From NCBI GenBank assembly GCA_958430865.1, contig CAUDNR010000793.1:1-15968 (forward strand): a stretch of 15,968 nt of DNA, in the 5' to 3' direction. Positions 8,949 through 15,968 of the stretch are shown in pieces. The notes under the pieces are model-generated. The model was not told the origin of the DNA and did not search any database. It saw only the letters and a program-made list of their open reading frames with translations. Positions within the stretch are counted from its first letter, which is position 1, and every line of letters starts with the position of its first letter. The DNA comes from Entrophospora sp. SA101 (lineage: Eukaryota; Glomeromycota; Glomeromycetes; Entrophosporales; Entrophosporaceae). The position numbers and the translations under genes were made by a program.

Positions 8949-11207
8949 CTAAAATATCAAATAATATGTTTAATCATAACAATAAGAATCAAAAAAAAAT
9001 CAGGAAATAAATAGAAAATAAAATAATTTACCTCATTAAGAAATTCATCAGAAATATTCTGTGAATTATGTAGTTTTTTTAATGCCACAATTCTATCTCT
9101 ACTGTATCTTCTTTTATTTTCAGCATCTGCATGCTTCTTACCATTTAACCAAGTAGCTTTGTATATAGTTGCAAAACCACCTTCACCTATCTTTTCAATA
9201 TTTGTTAAATCATCATAAGGAATCCATTGAAGATAATAATGATTATCATATCTTGTTGCTTTAAGTTGTGTGCCTTTAATCAGCTCATCTAATGCTTCAT
9301 TGCCACTAGTCCATCCTTCAGTTAATAGCCTTGGATCACATGATTGACACCATGAATCATCAGTATTATATCTATTGCATGTTGGACATTCCCCATATAC
9401 TACATATCTTTTATCAGAATATTCATCACTTTGAGAGTAATCCATTAGAAAGACATATTCTTTTGTAATTGGATCTTGTGTTAATCCATAAATATAGAAC
9501 TTCATATAATTTTTGAACTAAAATAACAAATAAAATATCTAATTACAATAATAATAATCAATAATTAAAAAATCTGAAAATAAAATAATTTACCTCATTA
9601 AAAAATTTATCAGAAATATTCTGTGAATTATGTAGTTTTTTTAATGCCACAGTCCTATCTTTGATAATTCTTTTGCCATAATTTACATACTTATAACCAT
9701 TCAACCAAGTAGCTTTGTATATAGTTGCAAAACCACCTTCACCTATCTTTTCAATATTTGTTAAATCATTATAAGGAATCCATTGAAGATAACAATGATT
9801 ATCATATATTGTTGCTTTAAGTTGTGTACTTTTAATCAACTCATCTAATGTTTCATTGCCAGTAGTCCATCCTTCAGTTAATAGTTTTGGATCACATGAT
9901 TGACACCATGAATAATCAGTATTATATCTTTAACAAGTTGGACATTCCCCATACCGTTTATATCTTTCCTTTGAATATTCATCATTTTGAAGACTTCCAT
10001 CTTCCATGTAATGCATTACAGAGATATATATTTTTGTAATTGGATCTTGTGTTAATCCATAAATATAAACTTTATCATGAAATTTTTTATAATTTTCAAG
10101 CTAAAATAATAAATAAAATATTTAATTATAACAATAATAATCTATTTAAAAAATCTGAAAATAAATAAAAATAAAATATTTTACCTCATTAAGAAATTCA
10201 TCAGAAATATTCTGTGAATTATGTAATTTTTTTAATGCCACAGGCATATCCTTGCTAGTTCTTTCATTATCATAATTCACACTCTCATACCATTTAACCA
10301 AGTAGCCTTGGATATAGTTGCAAATTCACCTTCACCTATCTTTTCAATATTTGTTAAATCATTATAAGGAATCCATTGAAGATAATTACTATAATGATAT
10401 TTAGTTGCTTTAAGCTGTGTGCTTTTAATCAACTCATCTAACATTTCATTGCCACTAGTCCATCCTTCAGTTAATAGCTTTGGATCACATGACTGACACC
10501 ATGAATAATTAGTATTATATTTATTGCAAGTTGGACATTCCCCATATACTCCATATCTTTTCTTTGAATATTGATCATTTTGAAGACTTCTATCACCCAT
10601 GTATTCCATTACAAAGATATATTCTTTTGTAGCTGGATCTTGTGTTAATCCATAAATTTTATTTATAAATGGTTCACCATGAAATATAACATAATTTCTG
10701 AACTAAAAAAATATATTGAATTTCAGAATAATATTTAAAAAACCTGAAAACAGATAAAAAAATAAAATAATTTACCTCATTAAGAAATTCATCAGAAATA
10801 TTCTGTGAATTATGTAGTTTTTTTAATGCCACAGTCATATCATAACTAGCTCTTTCATTATGATATGCAATTTTATAACCATTTAACCAAGTAGCTTTGT
10901 ATATAGCTGCAAACCTACTTTCACCTATCTTTTCAATATTTGTTAAATAATTATAAGGAATCCATTGAAGATAATTATCATTATCATACTCAGTTGCTCT
11001 AAATTGTGTACTTTTAATCAACATATCTAATGTTTCATTGCCACTAGTCCATCCTTCAGTTAATAGCTTTGGATCACATGATTCACACCATGAATAATAA
11101 GTATTATATCTATTGCATGTTGGACATTTCCCATATTTTTCTCTTCTTCCTTTTGAATATTTATCATTTTTATCAGTAGAAGTATTTTCATCCAAAATGT
11201 TTTCCAT
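8112..11207 (-). CDS. TKL-family kinase gene with tandem N-lobe/zinc-ribbon cassette exons (A-E); two cassettes broken
   Basis: Read on the minus strand the exons are A 11207-10776, B 10702-10185, C 10100-9594, D 9517-9032 and E 8948-8112. All junctions are phase 0, all donors are GAG|GTAAA(T/A) and the acceptors are (T/A)TTTAG. Each of A-D carries a zinc ribbon (CPTC-x9-C(Q/E)SC), a linker (LLTEGWTSGNE...LIKSTQ) and a kinase N-lobe (LTNIEKIGEGGFATIYKATWLNG, then VALKKLHNSQNISDEFLNE). Exons B-E begin with the segment that follows in a kinase (FKNYMKFHDK...YGLTQDPITKEY). E alone completes the C-lobe. The result would be a signalling kinase preceded by several partial repeats. Exon B has a one-base deletion and C an in-frame stop, so the full-length A-E mRNA cannot encode one protein. 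A-E, A-D-E or shorter forms remain in frame because every intact cassette is a multiple of three. It could be a pseudogene in decay, an exon-choice locus, or several genes overlapping in annotation. The exon borders are convincing, but how they are combined is not known. Confidence 0.7.
8949..9031 (-). other. Intron between cassette D and exon E
   Basis: 83 bp, GTAAATTATTTTATTTT...GATATTTTAG on the minus strand, phase 0. Removing it joins DEFLNE to FKNYMKFHDK, the normal kinase order. Confidence 0.88.
9032..9517 (-). CDS. Exon D: intact cassette (hinge piece, zinc ribbon, kinase N-lobe)
   Basis: 162 codons, open throughout. It begins FKNYMKFYIYGLTQDPITKEYVFLMDYSQ, then a zinc ribbon CPTCNRYNTDDSWCQSC, GWTSGNEALDELIKGTQL, a glycine loop GEGGFATIYKATW and VALKK with the ATP-anchoring Lys. 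Together with exon E it makes a full kinase domain. The third loop glycine is Ala, which appears typical of the family. It has no convincing start codon of its own at the exon border. An ATG at 9503-9505 inside the hinge piece could serve if transcription began in the intron before it. Confidence 0.85.
9518..9593 (-). other. Intron between cassettes C and D
   Basis: 76 bp on the minus strand, GTAAATTATT...TATTTTAG, phase 0. It resembles the other array introns, including an internal TTTTCAG shared with the A-B and B-C introns. Confidence 0.82.
9594..10100 (-). pseudogene. Exon C: cassette with in-frame stop in the zinc ribbon
   Basis: 169 codons between good splice sites, starting LENYKKFHDKVYIYGLTQDPITK and including YMEDGSLQNDEYSKERY. 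Directly after CPTC the expected Asn/Lys codon is TAA (9930-9932 on the plus strand). The rest of the cassette (RYNTDYSWCQSC, GWTTGNETLDELIKSTQ, GEGGFATIYKATW, VALKK) is undamaged. One or two base changes explain the stop. Included in an mRNA, this exon would end translation. Skipped, B joins D in the same phase. Confidence 0.85.
10101..10184 (-). other. Intron between cassettes B and C
   Basis: 84 bp, GTAAAATATTTT...ATTATTTTAG on the minus strand, phase 0, and similar to its neighbours. Confidence 0.82.
10185..10702 (-). pseudogene. Exon B: cassette with one-base frameshift in the N-lobe
   Basis: 518 bp, two more than a multiple of three, unlike cassettes A, C, D and E. The frame from the acceptor reads FRNYVIFHGEP...YGLTQDPATKEYIFVMEYMGDRSLQND, a zinc ribbon CPTCNKYNTNYSWCQSC, GWTSGNEMLDELIKSTQL, then GEGEFATISKATWLNG. 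Just after that (about 10287-10291) one base is missing relative to cassette A, and TGA at 10277-10279 follows. Shifting the frame there gives NERTSKDMPVALKKLHN up to the donor. The glycine loop is also altered (GEGEFATIS). This cassette is probably dead or removed by splicing. Confidence 0.85.
10703..10775 (-). other. Intron between cassettes A and B
   Basis: 73 bp, GTAAATTATTTTATTT...TTTTTTTAG on the minus strand, phase 0. Confidence 0.82.
10776..11207 (-). CDS. Exon A: first cassette with start codon, zinc ribbon and degenerate kinase N-lobe
   Basis: 144 codons from ATG 11205-11207 (A at -3, G at +4). It begins MENILDENTSTDKNDKYSK, has CPTCNRYNTYYSWCESC and GWTSGNETLDMLIKSTQ, and ends DEFLNE at a GTAAAT donor. 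The glycine loop is GESRFAAIY, losing a conserved Gly, so ATP binding by this copy is doubtful. The matching start exon at 12512 shares MENIL.EN and the upstream sequence, supporting this start. It is the only cassette whose 5' end is an initiator and not a splice acceptor. Confidence 0.82.
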
Positions 11208-12210
11208 TGTGGTTTTTTGTATAATTTGTCAAAAAAAAAATTTTTTTTTTAAAGAACTTTTTTTTTTCAGCCACAAATATTTATCACAAAAAATGTATTA
11301 AATATATTAAATTTTACCTGAACTACAACAATTCAGCGTTGACACCCTAAAACTGTAATAAATATTGCAAGCATGCGATCAGAGTTATTGGAGTCACCAA
11401 ATCTGGCAAACTAAATTAAAATCACATATACAACTATACTGCTTGATTAGGGCTTCTATTCGAATAAGGGTTTATTCAAATTATTTGTTTTACTCGTTAT
11501 GAATTTGAGTATTCAAATTACATTGAAAGTTTATTCGAATAAAATAAATAACGAATAATTCGATGATTTGATAATTCAAATAAGACAAATAAACGAATAA
11601 TTCAAATAAGACAAATAACAAATAAAATAATAATTCAATCGATAATTTAAATAAAACAAATAAACGAATAATAATAATTCAAAAAATTCAAAAAATTCGA
11701 ATAAAACGAATAAAATGTATAGTACGAAATAAAACGAACAATCCGAATATTTCAAACAAAACGAATAAATGAATAGCTCGAATAAAACGAAAAATTCGAA
11801 CAAAATGAATAGTTCAAATAAATAAAATAAATAATTCAAGCAAAACGAATATTCAATAAATGAATGATAACAATTCAAATAAACGAATGATGATAATTCG
11901 AATGATAAACGAATGATGATAGCAATTCGAATAATAAATGAATGATGATAATTTGAATAATAATAATAACAATCTGAATAAAATAATAAACAAATGATGA
12001 TGATTAGAATAATAAACGAATAATAACAATTCGAATAAATGAATGATTTGAATAATTAGTATTAGAACAAAAATTTGTATTACGAATAAAAACTCTATCT
12101 ATTACAGAGCCATCAAACCTAGCACACAACCAATAATGTTCAAACTAAACTAAATCGACATATACAACTACACTACTTACAAGCAATATAGTAAAACTAA
12201 TAAAATGGAT
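10920..12210. repeat. Direct tandem duplication, copy 1 (5' part of exon A and upstream DNA)
   Basis: Copy 1 (1291 bp) matches 12211-13528 head to tail. It starts inside the glycine-loop codons of exon A (TTCACCTATC on the plus strand) and ends with AAAATGGAT. From about 11351 to 12210 I find no difference from copy 2. Between 10920 and 11350 there are many substitutions and several indels. Confidence 0.92.
11450..12090. repeat. Degenerate ATTCGAATAAA-type satellite block, copy 1
   Basis: Dozens of variants of (A)TTCGAATAAA, CGAATAA and ATTCAAATAA, plus ATGATGATA runs, fill the block, with no fixed period. It lies upstream of exon A on the minus strand. Imperfect direct repeats flank it: GAGTCACCAAATCTGGCAA..., then CACATATACAACTATACTGC at about 11391-11446, and GAGCCATCAAACCTAGCAC..., then GACATATACAACTACACTAC at about 12106-12178. 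Confidence 0.75.
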
Positions 12211-12512
12211 TCACCTATCTTTTCAATATTTGTTAAATCATTATAAGGAATCCATTGAAGATAATAAAAATTATCATATTTGGTTGCTTTAAGTTGTGTA
12301 CTTTTAATCAACTCATCTAATGTTTCATTGCCACTAGACCATCCTTCAGTTAATAATTTTGGATTGCATGATTGACACCATGAATAACCAGTATTATATC
12401 TATTGCATGTTGGACATTCCCCATATTCTTCATCTCTTCTCTTTGAATATTCATCGTTTTTATCAGTAGAAGTATTGTTATGATGCTTATTTTCATTTAA
12501 AATGTTTTCCAT
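12177..12512 (-). pseudogene. Truncated duplicate of exon A (zinc ribbon and linker only)
   Basis: From ATG 12510-12512 it reads MENILNENKHHNNTSTDKND, a zinc ribbon CPTCNRYNTGYSWCQSC, GWSSGNETLDELIKSTQL and LTNIEKIGES. At 12210/12211 the duplication junction cuts the glycine loop, and nine foreign residues plus a stop follow, for 111 residues. No donor or further kinase exon is in reach. The zinc ribbon is intact, and the conserved residues are closer to the family consensus than in exon A. It has a copy of the exon A upstream DNA, so it might still be transcribed as a small zinc-ribbon protein. I consider it more likely a broken gene copy. Confidence 0.82.
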
Positions 12513-13528
12513 TGTATATTTGTAAAAAAAAATTTTTTTTTTCAGCCACAAATATGTATCACAAAAAATATATTAATTAATATTAAATATATATTTAGAT
12601 TTACCTAAAAAAAAATTAAATTTTACCTGAAACTACAACAATTCAGCATTGACACCCTAAAGTTGTAAAACTGTAATAAATATTGCAAGCATGCGATCAG
12701 AGTTATTGGAGTCACCAAATCTGGCAAACTAAATTAAAATCACATATACAACTATACTGCTTGATTAGGGCTTCTATTCGAATAAGGGTTTATTCAAATT
12801 ATTTGTTTTACTCGTTATGAATTTGAGTATTCAAATTACATTGAAAGTTTATTCGAATAAAATAAATAACGAATAATTCGATGATTTGATAATTCAAATA
12901 AGACAAATAAACGAATAATTCAAATAAGACAAATAACAAATAAAATAATAATTCAATCGATAATTTAAATAAAACAAATAAACGAATAATAATAATTCAA
13001 AAAATTCAAAAAATTCGAATAAAACGAATAAAATGTATAGTACGAAATAAAACGAACAATCCGAATATTTCAAACAAAACGAATAAATGAATAGCTCGAA
13101 TAAAACGAAAAATTCGAACAAAATGAATAGTTCAAATAAATAAAATAAATAATTCAAGCAAAACGAATATTCAATAAATGAATGATAACAATTCAAATAA
13201 ACGAATGATGATAATTCGAATGATAAACGAATGATGATAGCAATTCGAATAATAAATGAATGATGATAATTTGAATAATAATAATAACAATCTGAATAAA
13301 ATAATAAACAAATGATGATGATTAGAATAATAAACGAATAATAACAATTCGAATAAATGAATGATTTGAATAATTAGTATTAGAACAAAAATTTGTATTA
13401 CGAATAAAAACTCTATCTATTACAGAGCCATCAAACCTAGCACACAACCAATAATGTTCAAACTAAACTAAATCGACATATACAACTACACTACTTACAA
13501 GCAATATAGTAAAACTAATAAAATGGAT
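12211..13528. repeat. Direct tandem duplication, copy 2
   Basis: 1318 bp following copy 1 without a gap. The offset is 1290 at the left end and 1318 across the identical part because of small insertions, including a 12 bp in-frame one in the exon and an 8 bp one near 12662. After AAAATGGAT at 13528 the sequence becomes unrelated (CGCTAACTAATAATT). Confidence 0.92.
12768..13408. repeat. Degenerate ATTCGAATAAA-type satellite block, copy 2
   Basis: Same sequence as the block at 11450-12090, displaced by 1318 bp, with the same flanking direct repeats. As far as I can read, the two are identical. For a low-complexity sequence this implies a very recent copy, gene conversion, or an assembly duplication. 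Confidence 0.8.
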
Positions 13529-15968
13529 CGCTAACTAATAATTAAAGGTTGGCCAAACCATTAATCATCAGAAAGGTTATGAATAAATCAATCATGCCAG
13601 ATTTTATTAATTAATTATAGCCTGGGTCTATTTTTACGAAAGTTTTTATTACCAATGTGTTAGGATCGAAAGATCAATTATTATTAATTTTTTTTCACTG
13701 AAGGAGATTTCAAGCATATTTGTACTTTGAAGTATCACAAATAGCATTTTTACATTGTCCAATAAAATAAAATAGAATGATAAATTGACAATTACTAAAA
13801 GTTAAATGTCAAAAATGCATCATTGATGATATTATGATTAAATGATGCCCGACAAAATGTTTTTGTGGCAAGTAATTATTTTGTTATAATTAAAAATAAT
13901 AAATTTATATTAACTTTTGGTTTGAGAATATTATTAAACAAGAAAATCATGAAAATATGGCAATGTGACCCTGGACGCATTGGTATTACACTAACTCCAT
14001 TCAATTCATTAATGGCAAAGAAGACTTTGATGGACCTTTCTTTGAAGTCAACACAACACACATCAGGAAATATTATGTCCATAAATTTTAATATGTGAAG
14101 TTGTAATATTTGGCATAAAAATTTGTAATATTATACCAAATGTAATAATTGCATAATATTATGGGACCTGCCGTAAACTTACGTAAATAGTGTAATAATT
14201 ACATAAATCCGCATCAGAAAAAATTTCTTGGTGCAGCTTTAATGGGGCAGGTTTCTAGATTATTTTTGCAGGAAAATCATTTAATTAGTTGAATAAGTCC
14301 TGTACTAAAGATAAATATGTTTTGATTGATCGATTAATCACTCATCAAATGGACTGATTAATTGAAAAAAACTTTCCTTTTATTTATCAGATCATCAGAT
14401 CAACTCACTTATTTTACTTCAGGATTAAAAGATCACAACAATCATGATTGTTATATTTGTAGTCCATCATATTTGAATATTTTTAGTTCTCAAACTCATA
14501 CTACTAAATAAAAAATAAAAAATTTATGAGGGGGAAGTAAAAAAGAGTATTGCTTGAAAATATTTCTTTAAAGGAAATCTCATCAGAAATTCAAGATGCT
14601 CAAAATCTTAATGATGAATCTAACTCATTACAGCAAGGATGCAGTGCTTAGAATAATAACTCAACCATTAGTAAAGATTTGGATAAAATTGATAGATATT
14701 TAGATAAGACAATAACATCAGTCCTGACGAAAATATCACGGAATATGTATTTATTAATAGGGTAGGAATAGTTAGTTGTATTACTTAAAATAGTTTCTTT
14801 CTCTTCGATTTGTTCAAAAGGACCAAGAATCACTTCTTGAGTTGGTATACTTAAATTATATACATCCCTCTGTCATCAATGCCAAACCAAAAGATCATCT
14901 ATCAATTAAATTGTCAACATCGTCATCATCTCTGATCATTTGCAATATTTTCTATTAAAGTTGCAGCATCTTCGATTTGTACCTCATAATCTGAAGGAAG
15001 AATACCAATTTTCATCAACAATAATTAATAGTAACATTTTTCCGGGCCTCTTTAACAAATTTTATTGCCTATTATTATACGATTTACGGAAAATGTAAAT
15101 TATTAAAAGATATGTAACATCAGCTGATTTGGTTTTTTTCAAACCTTCCTTATATCTTATTGTGTCTCGATGTTAAACACGAGTATTTTTAATGTGTAAA
15201 CTGGTCAGTAGAATGATAAATAACCCTAAACAAATTTATTTTATCCGCTAAAAAAACTATTTTACTATTTAACAGCTTGCCAAACCAATGGCTCCACCTC
15301 AAAACCAATGGGTTTTTTCTAGTATAAAGTATTCATAACGTTATACTGAATTTGGGGTTCAAACAAAATCAGTGCATATGTATACAACATTGCATTAATT
15401 AAATATCATCATCATCATTATTATTCGATATTGTTAAAATAAAAAATTTATTATTGCGAAAAAAAAAATTTAGACATGTTGGCCGAATTGATTAATTGCA
15501 GGTGGGCTTTTTTCTCATTAATACAAATGTCTTTTCCATTCAATATTTCATCAATAGCTCCTAACTGGTTTACCCAACTTTTAATATATTATGCGGGACA
15601 CCTTCCACTTCCCTCGACTATTCGTAATTACTATCTTTTGCCTGCGTAAAGTTTAATGATCAATATTTGGACTAGACAAGCTCTTAAATAATAGTTCAAA
15701 TTGTCGAACGTTTGAATATTAAACTTTTAAACTAGAGCTTGAACTAATGGTTTCTAACGTTTCTCAGGCTCTCTGATGATACTTACTTATCACGTATTGA
15801 CTCGTGGACAGTCGATCTTTTGTCGCGTTTGAATAATATCGATAAATATTTAAGGGTACATTGTTGTACAAAGGAAACCCCAAAAAATTTTTTTGGAACT
15901 AGAGATCATTAATAAAGTGCTATTTGGTACGGATCTGAAGAAGATAGGTTTGTTAATAACCAGAGATT
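13529..15968. other. Intergenic / relic-rich region, no supported gene
   Basis: About 2.4 kb without an ORF I can assign. An open stretch occurs on both strands around 13865-14098 (77 and 68 codons) with no recognisable domain. TGTAATAATTGCATAA and TGTAATAATTACATAA (about 14140-14210) are short local repeats. A decayed coding trace on the minus strand is listed separately. No tRNA or rRNA signature was found. Confidence 0.5.
14640..15010 (-). pseudogene. Probable decayed coding relic, product unknown
   Basis: On the minus strand, 15009-14929 reads IGILPSDYEVQIEDAATLIEN and IANDQ before stops. A neighbouring frame continues RDDDDVDNLID, and after another shift at about 14860-14780 it reads DVYNLSIPTQEVILGPFEQ and IEEKETILSN. 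These look protein-like but need at least two frameshifts and are interrupted by stops. I do not recognise the family. Confidence 0.3.

Larger units (their letters stand above)
8949..10702 (-). repeat. Three tandem exon-plus-intron repeats (about 570-600 bp each)
   Basis: Acceptor-to-acceptor distances are 602 bp (B to C), 583 bp (C to D) and 569 bp (D to E). Each unit is one cassette exon plus its following intron, and both parts are alike between units. This is a head-to-tail array produced by repeated unequal recombination. Confidence 0.88.

Noticed and set aside
11200..11351. Poly-A/poly-T runs upstream of exon A as a possible retrotransposon tail
   Set aside because: No target duplication or retroelement coding sequence. 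Similar homopolymer runs are common in this genome segment.
11576..11878. 100-codon minus-strand ORF rich in Phe/Tyr/Leu, identical to one at 12894-13196
   Set aside because: It is the translation of the ATTCGAATAAA low-complexity block. Its perfect repeat reflects the DNA duplication, not protein conservation.
13865..14098. Overlapping open frames on both strands (77 and 68 codons)
   Set aside because: Neither has a recognisable motif, splice support or promoter. Possibly a relic, but nothing favours one strand.

Overview
The window looks like AT-rich nuclear DNA of a filamentous fungus. The best match is an arbuscular mycorrhizal fungus of the Rhizophagus type (Glomeromycotina). The reasons are the strong A+T bias, spliceosomal introns of 73-109 bp, Asn/Asp-rich coding repeats, small inverted-repeat elements, and above all fragments of the tyrosine-kinase-like (TKL) family that is greatly expanded in these fungi: a CPTC...CQSC zinc ribbon, a WTSGNE...ELIKSTQL linker, then a kinase domain with an H(R/H)DLHSGN catalytic loop and a DLG motif. 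The species assignment is inference from remembered family features, not from a search.

Layout. Bases 1-278 (+) hold the 3' part of a TKL kinase C-lobe that loses similarity and stops after subdomain X. Bases 279-2807 are non-coding and contain two miniature inverted-repeat elements side by side: 780-1108, and 1136-1317 with TA target duplications. Bases 2808-7259 (+) encode the one clearly intact, conserved gene, a sorting nexin of the Mdm1/SNX13/SNX25 type in three exons. It has a membrane hairpin, PXA, RGS, a long Asn/Asp-rich spacer, PX and Nexin-C, about 1417 residues in all. Bases 7260-7978 are an AT-rich spacer with a hairpin.

Bases 7979/8112-11207 (-) hold the most unusual locus. It is a kinase gene in which one exon (end of the N-lobe, zinc ribbon, linker, start of the next N-lobe) is present as consecutive phase-0 cassettes, each separated by a 73-84 bp intron, all placed before a single C-lobe exon. 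The first cassette (A) has its own ATG. Cassette B carries a one-base frameshift and cassette C an in-frame stop. Cassettes D and E together give a complete kinase domain. Upstream, 10920-13528 is a head-to-tail duplication of about 1.3 kb that copied the 5' part of cassette A plus its promoter-side DNA. An 860 bp non-coding part is identical between the copies as far as I can read it, while the exon part has clearly diverged. This leaves a truncated zinc-ribbon gene at 12177-12512 (-).

Bases 13529-15968 have no gene I can support, only a probable decayed coding relic on the minus strand near 14640-15010.

Functionally, the sorting nexin is a housekeeping membrane-contact protein with no evident link to the kinases. 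The kinase material on both sides looks like a fast-evolving accessory family remodelled by tandem duplication, unequal recombination and small transposons.
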